Position numbers and translations under genes: made by a program. From Myxococcales bacterium (GTDB lineage: Bacteria > Myxococcota_A > Polyangia > Polyangiales > Ga0077539), in NCBI GenBank assembly GCA_016792845.1, contig JAEUKH010000028.1, forward strand, positions 558,001 to 622,000: a stretch of DNA of 64,000 nucleotides, given 5' to 3'. The notes under the pieces were generated by a model. That model ran no database searches. It was not told the origin of the DNA and saw only the letters and a program-made list of their open reading frames with translations. Shown one piece after another: positions 49,861 to 58,546 of the stretch. The stretch's first letter is position 1. Each line of letters starts with the position of its first letter.

Positions 49861-51059
49861 TCGGCCTTGATGTTGCCCGCCATGCTGAAGATCGGCAGGT
49901 ACATGGCGATGATCATGGTGCCCACGGAGCCGCCGATGAACACCATGAGCAAGGGCTCCAGGAGGCTCGTGAGCGCCGCCACGGCCTGATCGACCTCGTC
50001 TTCGTAGAAGTCGGCGATCTTGTTCAACATCGTGTCGAGGGCGCCGGTCTGCTCGCCCACCGAGATCATCTGGATCACCATCGGCGGGAAGACGTTCGCC
50101 TCGCCGAGCGGCTCGGCCATGTTCTTGCCCTCGGCGATCTTGGCCCGCGCGCCCTGAATGCCCTGCTCGATCACCCAGTTGCCCGCGCTCCGCGCCACGA
50201 TGTCGAGCGCGTCGAGGATGGGCACGCCCGACGACAGGAGCGTGCCGAGGGTGCGGGTGAAGCGCGCCACCGCGATCTTGCGCAAGGTCGAGCCGAGCAC
50301 CGGCACCTGCAAGAGCAGCTTGTCTTTCGCGATCGCCCCCTTCTCAGAGCGAATCAACGCGCGGAGCCCGAAGAAGGTGCCCACCGCGCCGCCGATGATG
50401 ATGAAGAGGTTCGTCACCACGAAGTGCGAGAGGTCGATCACGCCTTGGGTGAGCGCAGGGAGGCTGCCGCCGAACTCTCGAAACATCGCCTCAAACTGCG
50501 GGATCACGAAGACCATCATGATGCCCACGACGCCCACCGCGAGGATGGCCACGCCGACCGGGTAGGTCATGGCGCTCTTCACCTGCCGCGCGAGCTTGTC
50601 GTTCTTCTCGATGTAGGCCGCGAGGCGCTGCAAAATCGTATCGAGGATGCCGCCGATCTCGCCCGCGCGAATGAGGTTGCAGAAGAGCGAGTCGAACACC
50701 GCCGGGTGCTTGCCCAGCGACTCGCTGAAGGTGTTGCCGCCCTCGACGTCGTTCTTCACCTGGCGCAAGACCTTGGCGAAATACGGGTTGTCGTTCTGCG
50801 TCGAGAGGATGTCGAGGCACTGCACCAAAGGCAGACCCGCGTCGATCATCGTCGCGAACTGACGGGTGAAGATCACGAGGTCTTTGGTCGAGACGCTGCC
50901 GCCGCCGAAGCTGATGTTGAAGCCCTTCTTCGACACCTTCACCGGCGTGAGCTGCTGCGCGCGCAGCTTGGCGCCCACCGCGTTTTCGTCGTCGGCGTCG
51001 AGCACGCCCGTGCGGAGCTCGCCCCCCCGCGTCTTGGCCTCGTAGGTAAACTGCGGCAT
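49857..51059 (-). CDS. pilC: Type IV pilus inner-membrane platform protein PilC
   Basis: 400 residues, the family norm. It starts MPQFTYEAKTRGGEL and contains two GspF-type halves (FTRQFATMIDAGLPLVQCLD and FTRTLGTLLSSGVPILDALD), each followed by a membrane segment, and a hydrophobic C-terminus. It forms the motor platform to which PilB and PilT couple. ATG 51059 has a weak upstream SD. It lies 107 bases after a small secreted protein and is translationally coupled to pilS. Confidence 0.96.
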   Translation of the reverse strand: MPQFTYEAKTRGGELRTGVLDADDENAVGAKLRAQQLTPVKVSKKGFNISFGGGSVSTKDLVIFTRQFATMIDAGLPLVQCLDILSTQNDNPYFAKVLRQVKNDVEGGNTFSESLGKHPAVFDSLFCNLIRAGEIGGILDTILQRLAAYIEKNDKLARQVKSAMTYPVGVAILAVGVVGIMMVFVIPQFEAMFREFGGSLPALTQGVIDLSHFVVTNLFIIIGGAVGTFFGLRALIRSEKGAIAKDKLLLQVPVLGSTLRKIAVARFTRTLGTLLSSGVPILDALDIVARSAGNWVIEQGIQGARAKIAEGKNMAEPLGEANVFPPMVIQMISVGEQTGALDTMLNKIADFYEDEVDQAVAALTSLLEPLLMVFIGGSVGTMIIAMYLPIFSMAGNIKAE

Positions 51060-51166
51060 CGGCCTGAGACTACGCTTTCGAGGGGGGCGCGGTCAAAGAG
51101 TGGGAGCTCTGACGTGGCCTCTCGGCCGCGCCGAAACCTTCGCAGTGAGAGGCGCTGAGAGGCGAC

Positions 51167-51631
51167 TCAGGTGCCCGGCCGAAGACCGTTGGGGCGAATG
51201 AGCACCCGCACCGAGAGCGAGCGCGGCGCCGCGGGTTCGAGCCGAAAGCCCGCGCGGAGCTCGGCCAGGAGCATCCGACGGTGGCCCTCTTGCACCCGGC
51301 TCTCAGGCGGCACGATCACCGCGCTCACCCGACCGTTTGCGCCGACCTGCACCACCACGAGGCCGTACGATTCACGGAAGCGCGGGGTTCGGTCGAGGCG
51401 GGCCCGCACCCTGGCCACCGCGGCGGCGAGCTGCGCGTCGATGGCCGCGGCGTCGGGAGGCAGCGCGCCGTCGAGGGCGGGGTGAAGACGGGCCACCGCG
51501 AAGACCGGGTCGCGGGGCCCTGAGGGGCTCTGCGGGGGCTGCGGCGTCCACGGTTGGGGCTGCGCGTGGGCGAGCGAGAGGCAGAGCCCTAGCGCGGCCG
51601 CGAGTGACGATGTGGCGACGAGACGGCGCAC
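51167..51631 (-). CDS. Small secreted protein in the pil cluster, TonB-C/AgmX-like
   Basis: 154 residues. The signal peptide ends LAHAQP. A Pro-rich segment follows (WTPQPPQSPSGPR). The C-terminal 100 residues include YGLVVVQVGANGRVSAVIVPPESRVQ and a final LSVRVLIRP strand, resembling the C-terminal fold of energy-transducer or AgmX/PglI-type proteins. It lies between pilT and pilC, 10 bases after pilT, so it may be a pilus accessory protein. The call is based on position and a loose fold resemblance. Confidence 0.65.
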   Translation of the reverse strand: MRRLVATSSLAAALGLCLSLAHAQPQPWTPQPPQSPSGPRDPVFAVARLHPALDGALPPDAAAIDAQLAAAVARVRARLDRTPRFRESYGLVVVQVGANGRVSAVIVPPESRVQEGHRRMLLAELRAGFRLEPAAPRSLSVRVLIRPNGLRPGT

Positions 51632-51641
51632 GCGTCGGGCC

Positions 51642-52769
51642 TCAGCGCGGCGCCTGCGTCGGGGGCGTAAACCGGCTCGACCCGTCGACGAGCTGTTGCA
51701 GCTCGGCCGGGTCGCTCGAACGCACCATCGCCTCGTCGAGGGTGATCACCCGACGGAGCGCGAGGTTGGCCAGGGCTTGATTCATCGTCTGCATGCCGGT
51801 GTTCTGCTGACCGACCTGCATCAACGAGTAAATCTGGTGGATCTTGTCTTCGCGGATCAACGTGCGGATCCCTGGGGTCGGCACCAGCACCTCGACCGCC
51901 GCGACGCGGCCCGGCACGCCGGCCTTGGGCACCAGGAGCTGCGTCACGATCCCCTGGAGCACGAACGACAGCTGGATCCGAACCTGCTGCTGCTGATGCG
52001 CGGGGAAGATGTCGATGATGCGCGTAATCGCTTGCCAGGCCGAGTTGGTGTGCAAGGTGCCGAAGACCAGGTGGCCGGTCTCGGCGATGGTCATCGCGGC
52101 CTCGATGGTCTCGTGGTCGCGGAGCTCTCCGATGAGCACCACGTCGGGGTCTTGCCGAAGCACGTACCGCAGCGCATCGCGGAAGGTCGCCGTGTCGGTG
52201 CCCACCTCGCGCTGGTTCACCACCGACGACTTGTTCGCGTGCATGTACTCGATCGGGTCTTCGACGGTCATGATGTGCGAGCGCGTCTCGGTGTTGATCT
52301 TGTCAACGAGCGAGGCGAGGGTGGTGCTCTTGCCTGAGCCCGTCGGGCCCGTCACCAGCACCAGCCCGCGAGGGCGCGTCGCGAGCTCGGCCACGATGGG
52401 CGGGAGCCCGAGCTCCTCTTGCGACAAGATGCGAAACGGGATCGCGCGAAACGCCCCCGCCACGGCCCCGCGCTGCATGAAGAGGTTGGCGCGGAAGCGC
52501 GCGAGGTTCTTCACGCCGAACGAGAGGTCGAGCTCGCAGGTGCGCTGGAAGCGCTCGCGCTGCTCTTCGCTGAGCACCTGAAAGCAGAGCCGCTGGGTGT
52601 CTTGCGGCGTCATCACCGCCACGCGACGGAGCGGCACGAGCTGCCCGTCGATGCGAAGCGACGGGTGGCTGCCGGTGGTGATGTGAAGATCGCTCGCGTT
52701 CTTCTCCACCATCACCTTCAACAGGTCGATCAGGCTCGCCTGAATGGGTTCACCGCCAGAGATGGTCAT
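51642..52769 (-). CDS. pilT: Type IV pilus retraction ATPase PilT
   Basis: 375 residues. Walker A GPTGSGKS at residues 141-148, Walker B DVVLIGELRD, and the retraction-specific C-terminal motif GIRTLIRE near residue 290, all diagnostic of PilT. The N-terminus contains ASDLHITTGSHPSLRIDG. It powers pilus depolymerisation and twitching motility. It starts 9 bases after pilB. The C-terminal 20 residues are a Pro/Arg tail. Confidence 0.97.
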   Translation of the reverse strand: MTISGGEPIQASLIDLLKVMVEKNASDLHITTGSHPSLRIDGQLVPLRRVAVMTPQDTQRLCFQVLSEEQRERFQRTCELDLSFGVKNLARFRANLFMQRGAVAGAFRAIPFRILSQEELGLPPIVAELATRPRGLVLVTGPTGSGKSTTLASLVDKINTETRSHIMTVEDPIEYMHANKSSVVNQREVGTDTATFRDALRYVLRQDPDVVLIGELRDHETIEAAMTIAETGHLVFGTLHTNSAWQAITRIIDIFPAHQQQQVRIQLSFVLQGIVTQLLVPKAGVPGRVAAVEVLVPTPGIRTLIREDKIHQIYSLMQVGQQNTGMQTMNQALANLALRRVITLDEAMVRSSDPAELQQLVDGSSRFTPPTQAPR

Positions 52770-52778
52770 AAAAGCTAC

Positions 52779-54509
52779 TCAGCTGCTCTTGTTGTTGTCG
52801 GCCGCCGACACGCGCACGATCTCTTCGGTGGTGGTGACGCCCTCGATGCACTTCGCGATGCCGCTCATGCGCAAGGTCTGGAGACCGCACTTGATCGCCA
52901 TGGCCTTGAGCTCGGCCGCGCTCGCGCCCTGGAGCACGAGCTCTTTCAGCTCGTCCCACATGGGCATCACCTCGTAGAGCGCCACGCGGCCCTTGTAGCC
53001 CGTGTTGTTGCAGGTTTGGCACCCGGCGCCCTTCCACAGGCGGCCGTTGACCTTCGAGATCTGCTCTTCGGTGAAGCCGATCTCGCGGAGGTTCTCGACG
53101 TTGACCTTCACCTCGCTCTTGCAGTTGGCGCAGACGCGCCGGGCGAGGCGCTGCGCGAGCACGAGGTTCGTCGCGGCGGTCACCATGAAGGGCTCGATGC
53201 CCATGTTGAGCATGCGCGAGATGGTGCCCGGCGCGTCGTTGGTGTGCAGCGTCGAGAGCACCATGTGCCCCGTGAGCGCGGCCTTCACGGCGATCTCGGC
53301 GGTCTCGAAATCTCGGATCTCGCCCACCATGATGATGTCGGGGTCTTGCCGCAGAAACGAGCGCAGCGACGCGGCGAAGTTGAGCCCGATGTCGTCGTGC
53401 ATCTGCACCTGGTTGATGCCCGCGAGGTTGTACTCGACGGGGTCTTCGGCGGTCGAGATGTTCTCGGTGACCTTGTTGAGCTCGGCGAGGGCCGAGTAGA
53501 GCGTGGTGGTCTTGCCCGAGCCCGTGGGGCCCGTCACGAGGCACATCCCGTACGGGTTGTGGATGGCCTTCATGAACCACTCGAGCTGCGTCTTCTCGAA
53601 GCCGAGCTTCGTCATGTCGAGCTGGAGGTTCGACTTGTCGAGGAGGCGCATGACGATCTTCTCGCCCCAGATGGTGGGCAAGACCGACACACGAAAATCC
53701 ATCTCTTTGCCGCCGGCGATCTTGAGCTTGATGCGGCCGTCTTGGGGCAGGCGGCGCTCGGCGATGTCGAGGTTCGACATGATCTTGATGCGCGAGCTCA
53801 CCGCGTTCTTCAGACGGATCGGCGGCGTCATGTGCTCGCGGAGCACCCCGTCGACGCGGTACCGGATGCGGTACGTCTTCTCGTACGGCTCGATGTGGAT
53901 GTCGCTCGCGCGGAGCTTGATCGCGTCGAGGAGCACGGCGTTCACGAGGCGCACCACCGGGGCGTCTTCGCTCGCCTTCTCGAGCTCCAAGACGTTGGCC
54001 TCTTTCTCGTCGTCGCGGGCGTACTCGACGTCCTCCATCGCGATGTCAGAGAGCAGGTCTTCGACGTTGATCGAGGCGTTGTTGTTGAAGAGCTTCTCGA
54101 TCGACTGCTGAATGGCATTCTCGGTCGCCACCACCGGCTCGACGTTGAGCCCGGTGAGGAACTTGATGTCGTCGAGCGCGTGGAGGTTCGTCGGGTCGCT
54201 CATCGCCACGATGATCGACGGCCCGATGCGCTGAACCGGCACCACCTTATGGCGCTCGCACACGTCGCGGGTCACCAGCTTGCCGAGCTCGGGGTCGAGC
54301 TCCACCGCCGACAGGTCGAGGGCCGGCACGCGGTACTCTTGCGCGAGAAAATTCGTGATCTCTTTGTCTGAGATGAACCCAAGCTTCGCGAGCGAAAAGC
54401 TGAGATTCTGCCCGCTTCGCTTCTGCTCGTCTTGAGCCTGCTTCAACTGGGCGAGAGAGATACGATTGTTACGAATGAGGAGCTCGCCCAGGCGATTGGC
54501 GCTCGACAT
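52779..54509 (-). CDS. pilB: Type IV pilus extension ATPase PilB
   Basis: 576 residues from ATG 54509, supported by AAGGAGG 9 bases upstream. The N-terminal N1D/MshEN-type domain begins LGELLIRNNRISLAQL. The ATPase core has GPTGSGKTTTL, the Asp box SDIHIEPYEK, Walker B DIIMVGEIRD, and the tetracysteine zinc element CANCKS...CQTCNN. MshEN domains bind c-di-GMP in related ATPases, which is possible here. It is the first gene of the pilB-pilT-pilC-pilS row and diverges from the FHA/kinase pair. Confidence 0.97.
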   Translation of the reverse strand: MSSANRLGELLIRNNRISLAQLKQAQDEQKRSGQNLSFSLAKLGFISDKEITNFLAQEYRVPALDLSAVELDPELGKLVTRDVCERHKVVPVQRIGPSIIVAMSDPTNLHALDDIKFLTGLNVEPVVATENAIQQSIEKLFNNNASINVEDLLSDIAMEDVEYARDDEKEANVLELEKASEDAPVVRLVNAVLLDAIKLRASDIHIEPYEKTYRIRYRVDGVLREHMTPPIRLKNAVSSRIKIMSNLDIAERRLPQDGRIKLKIAGGKEMDFRVSVLPTIWGEKIVMRLLDKSNLQLDMTKLGFEKTQLEWFMKAIHNPYGMCLVTGPTGSGKTTTLYSALAELNKVTENISTAEDPVEYNLAGINQVQMHDDIGLNFAASLRSFLRQDPDIIMVGEIRDFETAEIAVKAALTGHMVLSTLHTNDAPGTISRMLNMGIEPFMVTAATNLVLAQRLARRVCANCKSEVKVNVENLREIGFTEEQISKVNGRLWKGAGCQTCNNTGYKGRVALYEVMPMWDELKELVLQGASAAELKAMAIKCGLQTLRMSGIAKCIEGVTTTEEIVRVSAADNNKSS

Positions 54510-54603
54510 CAGAATCCTCCTTGGTACAACCGACCCGTCGCCCGGCGTGGGCGCGTTCGGCAGACCTCTAGAGCGTTCTATCACGGCGGCAAAGCACCTT
54601 TCC
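54510..54603. promoter_or_regulatory. Divergent promoter region between pilB and the FHA gene
   Basis: This 94-base gap must serve both directions. The pilB side holds its AAGGAGG ribosome-binding site. An 8-bp palindrome CTCTAGAG and a possible plus-strand TTCGGC-N17-TATCAC pair are visible, but neither is a convincing promoter. Confidence 0.35.
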
Positions 54604-55755
54604 ATGTGGTCCTGGTTTGCGAAGGTGTTCGGGCGCGGGGCGGCGGGGGCGAAGGCCGAGTCTGAGGGCCGCGTCGACGACGCCGTCCGCATCTACGTCG
54701 ACGCTGGCGACCGCGCCGAGGCGTGCCGGGTGCTCCTCCGGGCTGCCGAGACCGCCCGCACCCTCAGCGAGCGCCGTAGTTTCTATACCCGCGCCTACGC
54801 CCTCGCGCGCACCGAAGATCAGCGAGAGTCAGCGCGAAAGGGCCTCGCCCTGGCCACCCTGGCCGAGTTTTCGTCGAGCCCGCCACGCAGCGACGAAGAC
54901 CGCGTGCGCCTCGTCGACGCCGCCCGCGACCTCGAGCAGGTCTTCGCCTACAAAGACGCCGCCCGCGCGTACGAGCTCCTCGAAGACCGCGAGGCCATCG
55001 TGCGGGTGCTGACCCTCTCGGGCGACGTCGACGCCCTCGAGCGCATCACCGGCGAGCGCGAAGACAGCGACCGTCACCGCCTTCGGCGTCGCGGGGCGCT
55101 TGAGCGCTTCGACACCCTCTGGCGCTCGGGCGACCGGCTGCGCGCCGTCGAAGATCTCCGCGGGTGGCTCCTCGGCCACGGCGACGACCACGAGGCCCGG
55201 CAGTGCCTCGACGAGCACCTCGCCAAGCTGCTCAGGGCGGGCCGCTTCGAGGCGCGCCTCGACGGCGCCGCGGTCACGGTGATCGGGCGCTTCCCGGTGG
55301 TGCTCGGGCGCGAGGCCGATGTGGTGTTCCGCGGGGCCTCGGTGTCGCGCCGGCATGCCGAGATTGTTCTGCAAGATCAAACCCTTGCGCTGCGCGATGC
55401 GGGCAGCCGATCGGGCACCACGGTCGACGGCCTGGCCATCACCGAGGCCATCCCATTGGTGCCGGGGCACCTCGTGCAGCTTGGGGCCGATCTCGTGTTG
55501 CGCTGCGAGGGCGACCTCGCGCGGGGCCTGTCGCTGGTCGTCGAGCGCGGCCTCGACCGCGGCCGTACGCTGGTGTTGGCGCCGTCGGGGTGGGCCACCG
55601 GGGCGGGGGCGCTGGCCTTCCGCGACGAGGGCCCGGCGTTGGCGCCGACGAGCCCGGTGGTGCTCAACGGCACCCGGGTGGCGGTGCCCTTCGTGCTCGC
55701 GCTCGGCGACCGGGTCGAGTGGGGCGCCTCTCAGCTCGAAATCACCGGCCGCTAA
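54604..55755 (+). CDS. Helical-repeat protein with FHA domain
   Basis: 383 residues from ATG 54604. Residues 20-210 are alpha-helical with TPR-like pairs (RVDDAVRIYVDAGDRAEACRVLL). Residues 222-300 form an FHA domain: VTVIGRFPVVLGREADVVF, SVSRRHAEI and RSGTTVDG. A second beta-rich half with a Gly-rich loop (RGLDRGRTLVLA) follows and may be a degenerate second FHA. FHA domains bind phosphothreonine, so the adjacent kinase gene is the obvious partner. It diverges from pilB. Confidence 0.87.
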   Translation: MWSWFAKVFGRGAAGAKAESEGRVDDAVRIYVDAGDRAEACRVLLRAAETARTLSERRSFYTRAYALARTEDQRESARKGLALATLAEFSSSPPRSDEDRVRLVDAARDLEQVFAYKDAARAYELLEDREAIVRVLTLSGDVDALERITGEREDSDRHRLRRRGALERFDTLWRSGDRLRAVEDLRGWLLGHGDDHEARQCLDEHLAKLLRAGRFEARLDGAAVTVIGRFPVVLGREADVVFRGASVSRRHAEIVLQDQTLALRDAGSRSGTTVDGLAITEAIPLVPGHLVQLGADLVLRCEGDLARGLSLVVERGLDRGRTLVLAPSGWATGAGALAFRDEGPALAPTSPVVLNGTRVAVPFVLALGDRVEWGASQLEITGR

Positions 55756-55768
55756 GGGGGGCGCGACG

Positions 55769-57019
55769 ATGGCCTTCGGTGCGTGGTTGAAGAAGCTCCT
55801 CTTGCGCGACGACGCGGCCGCGGTCGACGGGCCGAGCCTCGGCGACGACGCTGACGCCGCGCGGGCGCCCGCGGTGGGCCCTGCGGTTCAGGCCGAGGCC
55901 CGCGAAGACGTGGTGCTCGAAGCGCAGAAGCGGCCCCTCGCCGAAGGGGTCGCGTACGCCGTCGACGCCCTCGCGCGGGTCGACGATCGCACCGCGGCGC
56001 AGAGCCTCTTGCGGTGGCTGAAGCAGCTCGTCGAGGGGCGCGCGCTCGACGCCGTCACGCTGGTGAAGCTCGCCGAGTTCTACCTCGCCCGCGGCGACGA
56101 CCCGAGCGCGGCGGCGGCCCTCACCCAGGTGGCCGAGGGCAGCGCGCGCGAGGCCCTCTACGCGCGGTTGCGGCTCGGCGACCTCGCGGGGCAGGGCGGC
56201 GACATCGCCCGCGCGCTCGAGTGGTACGAGGCCGTGCTCGCCGACGACCTTGACTTCCCCGGGGCGCGCGAACGCCACGCGCGGTACAAGCGCCCCGCCC
56301 GCGCGGGCGACGCCGGGGCGACGCTGCTCGCGCCCGACGCGGGGGTCGCCCTCGGGCGCTACGCCCTCTCACGAGAGCTCGGGCGCGGCGGCGCCGGGGC
56401 CGTCTACCTCGCCGACGACCGCAAGCTCGGGCGAGCCGTCGCGGTGAAGATCTATCACCCATCGGCGCGCGCAGACCGCGGCCAGCGGCTGCGGAGCGAG
56501 GCGCAGATCGCGGCGTCGATCCGCTCGTCCTTCGTCGTGCGTGTGCTCGACCTCCAGCCCGCCCTCGGCGCCTTGGTGATGGAGCACTGCGCCGGCGGCT
56601 CCCTCCGCGGCCGCATCGCCCACCGCGACCACGGCGCCGACGAGGCCCGCCGATGGCTCCGCGAGCTCTGCCGCGCCCTCGCCGAGACGCACCGCGCGGG
56701 GTGGGTCCACCGCGACCTCAAGCCTGGCAACGTGCTCTTGCGGCGCGACGGCTCGGTGGCCCTCACCGACTTCGGTCTGGCCCGCCGGGTCGACGCCGAG
56801 GCGCCCGCGATGGAGGGCACCGCGGGATACGTCCCGCCCGAGGTGCTGCGCGGCGGCCGCGTGGCCGCGAGCGCCGACGTGTACGCCCTCGGGGCCATCG
56901 CGGCAGAGCTCGGCCTCGCCGACGACCCCGCCCTCGGGCCCTGGCTCGCGCGCTGCCGATCGAGCGATCCGTCGCAGCGCCCGGCCGACGCGGTGGCCAT
57001 GCTCGAAGGCCTGTTGTAG
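55769..57019 (+). CDS. Serine/threonine protein kinase with N-terminal TPR-like region
   Basis: 416 residues; AGGGGGG precedes ATG 55769. Residues 45-180 are helical repeats (LVKLAEFYLARGDDPSAAAAL). The kinase domain starts YALSRELGRGGAGAVYLAD; the invariant Lys is in AVAVKIYHPS, the catalytic loop is HRDLKPGNVLL, and the metal site is DFGLARR. The activation segment ends GTAGYVPPEVL. There is no transmembrane helix or extracellular sensor, so it is cytoplasmic. It follows the FHA gene by 13 bases and is probably translated with it as a kinase plus reader pair. Confidence 0.93.
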   Translation: MAFGAWLKKLLLRDDAAAVDGPSLGDDADAARAPAVGPAVQAEAREDVVLEAQKRPLAEGVAYAVDALARVDDRTAAQSLLRWLKQLVEGRALDAVTLVKLAEFYLARGDDPSAAAALTQVAEGSAREALYARLRLGDLAGQGGDIARALEWYEAVLADDLDFPGARERHARYKRPARAGDAGATLLAPDAGVALGRYALSRELGRGGAGAVYLADDRKLGRAVAVKIYHPSARADRGQRLRSEAQIAASIRSSFVVRVLDLQPALGALVMEHCAGGSLRGRIAHRDHGADEARRWLRELCRALAETHRAGWVHRDLKPGNVLLRRDGSVALTDFGLARRVDAEAPAMEGTAGYVPPEVLRGGRVAASADVYALGAIAAELGLADDPALGPWLARCRSSDPSQRPADAVAMLEGLL

Positions 57020-57092
57020 CGTCGCGCCCGGGTGCACGGGTGGTCTATGCAGTCTCGCACGGGCCGACACCCCCACCCGAGGAGCTTCGACG

Positions 57093-57464
57093 ATGCGATG
57101 GGCGTTGATTTCGGCGATGGTGCTTGGCTTGGGCGCGACCTCACTGTCGGCGTGCTCTGACGACGCGAGCGCGTCGGAGTGCTCGCCCGGCAGCGTGTGC
57201 CTCTGCGCCACCTCGTCGTCGTGCACCCGCAGCTGCACCGGCGCGGGCTGCATGTTCAGCTGTTCGGGCGGCGGCGCGTGCTCGTTCGTCTGTCAGGGCG
57301 GCAACTGCTCGGTCACCTCTAGCGGCTCGGGCGCCATGAGCCTGTCGTGCCCCGGCGGCGGCTGCACCGCGACCTGCTCGGGTAGCGGCGCCTGCACCAT
57401 CAGCGGCTGCGGCGCGAGCTGTAGCGCCACCTGCTCGGGTAGCGGCACCTGCACAAGCCGCTGA
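57093..57464 (+). CDS. Cys/Ser/Gly-rich lipoprotein with CxGxGxC repeats
   Basis: 123 residues. AGGAG precedes ATG 57093. The lipobox is TSLSAC. The mature protein is made of repeats such as CSGGGAC, CQGGNC, CPGGGC and CSGSGAC, with about 22 cysteines, no long hydrophobic segment, and low aromatic content. It may be a disulfide-stabilised surface stalk. I do not recognise the family. Confidence 0.72.
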   Translation: MRWALISAMVLGLGATSLSACSDDASASECSPGSVCLCATSSSCTRSCTGAGCMFSCSGGGACSFVCQGGNCSVTSSGSGAMSLSCPGGGCTATCSGSGACTISGCGASCSATCSGSGTCTSR

Positions 57465-57558
57465 GCGCGGCGCCCGTCTCGCCCGCCGACTACGGGTCAT
57501 CGCCGACGCGTCGCGCCCGAGCGAAGAAAAATGAGCGCACCCATTGCGCACGATTCAA

Positions 57559-57570
57559 TTGTGTACAATC
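57559..57570. promoter_or_regulatory. Probable OhrR operator and -10 region upstream of ohr
   Basis: ATTGT-GT-ACAAT is a 5-2-5 inverted repeat 49 bases before the ohr start codon. Its right half is part of TACAAT, a good -10 hexamer. OhrR operators in other bacteria are AT-rich inverted repeats with AATTGTA-like halves, so repressor binding here is likely by resemblance. Confidence 0.55.
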
Positions 57571-57618
57571 TTTCTCTCGCCGCGGTGCTTCGCGGTGCAA
57601 CGCAGTTGAGAGAGTGAG

Positions 57619-58065
57619 ATGGCGATGGGCACAGCGGTGACGATCGAGAAGGTTCTATACACGGCCGAGGCGACGACCCAGGGCGGTCGCGAGGGCAGCG
57701 TCCGTTCGGCAGACGGCACCCTCGACATGGCGGTGACCATGCCGAAGGGCCTCGGGGGGAGCGGCGCGCCGGGCACCAACCCCGAGCAGCTCTTCGCCGC
57801 GGGCTACTCTGCGTGTTTTGCGAGCGCGGTGGGCCATGTGGCGCGGCTGGGCAAGGTGGCCTTGTCGTCGCCGCCGGTGGTGACCGCGGCGGTGAGCATC
57901 GGCACGGCGGGGCAAGGGTTCGGCCTCGCGGTGGTGCTCACGGTCTCGCTCGCGGGGCTCGACCGCGCGGTCGCCGAGCGCCTCGTCGAGACGGCGCACC
58001 AGGTGTGCCCGTACTCGGTGGCCACGCGCGGCAACATCGACGTTCAGCTCCGGCTGGCCGACTGA
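57619..58065 (+). CDS. ohr: Organic hydroperoxide resistance protein Ohr
   Basis: 148 residues. The two catalytic cysteines are C66 in AGYSACFASA and C130 in HQVCPYSVATRGN, the standard OsmC/Ohr arrangement. It reduces organic hydroperoxides with thiol partners in the cytoplasm. It starts KVLYTAEATTQGGREG, typical of Ohr rather than OsmC. The gene for its thiol-based repressor follows by 12 bases. Confidence 0.96.
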   Translation: MAMGTAVTIEKVLYTAEATTQGGREGSVRSADGTLDMAVTMPKGLGGSGAPGTNPEQLFAAGYSACFASAVGHVARLGKVALSSPPVVTAAVSIGTAGQGFGLAVVLTVSLAGLDRAVAERLVETAHQVCPYSVATRGNIDVQLRLAD

Positions 58066-58077
58066 GCGAGGGCGGCG

Positions 58078-58542
58078 ATGGCAGGCCCGGCGCACGACCC
58101 ACTCGGCCTCGATCAGCAGCTCTGTTTCGCGCTGTATTCGGCCTCGCGGGCGCTGATCCGGGCCTACACCCCGCTCTTGGAGCCCCTCGGCCTCACCTAC
58201 CCGCAGTACCTGGTGATGTTGGCGCTCTTTGAAGACGACCGCTGCACCGTGCGCGAGCTCGGCGATCGCTTGGGGCTCGACTCGGGCACCCTCACGCCGC
58301 TCCTCAAGCGGCTCGAAGCCGCAGGTCAGGTGCGGCGTCAGCGAGACCCGAGCGACGAGCGCCTCGTGCGGGTGGCCCTCACGGCCAAGGGCAGGGGGCT
58401 CCGCGCGGTGCTCGCCGAGGTGCCCCGCGCGATGGCGTGCCGCGTGGGCGCCGACCCCGACGCCCCGCGTGACCGAGAGGCCCTGGCGTCGCTGCGCGAC
58501 ACGCTGCACGGGCTGACCCGAAGCCTCGCCGAGACCGAGTGA
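58078..58542 (+). CDS. ohrR: MarR-family peroxide-sensing repressor OhrR
   Basis: 154 residues, winged helix-turn-helix MarR fold ([21 protein letters not shown] then the wing [16 protein letters not shown]). The reactive Cys is C16 in [13 protein letters not shown], the position of the sensing Cys in OhrR. Oxidation of this residue releases the repressor from DNA and derepresses ohr. The operon order ohr-ohrR allows autoregulation. C-terminal cysteines for the 2-Cys type are limited to one (MACRVG). Confidence 0.94.
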   Translation: MAGPAHDPLGLDQQLCFALYSASRALIRAYTPLLEPLGLTYPQYLVMLALFEDDRCTVRELGDRLGLDSGTLTPLLKRLEAAGQVRRQRDPSDERLVRVALTAKGRGLRAVLAEVPRAMACRVGADPDAPRDREALASLRDTLHGLTRSLAETE

Positions 58543-58546
58543 GGGC

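Noticed and set aside
55769..57019. Start of the kinase gene further upstream inside the FHA gene
   Set aside because: The in-frame extension back to 55319 overlaps a good FHA gene in another frame and is Arg/Ser-rich noise; ATG 55769 has a ribosome-binding site.
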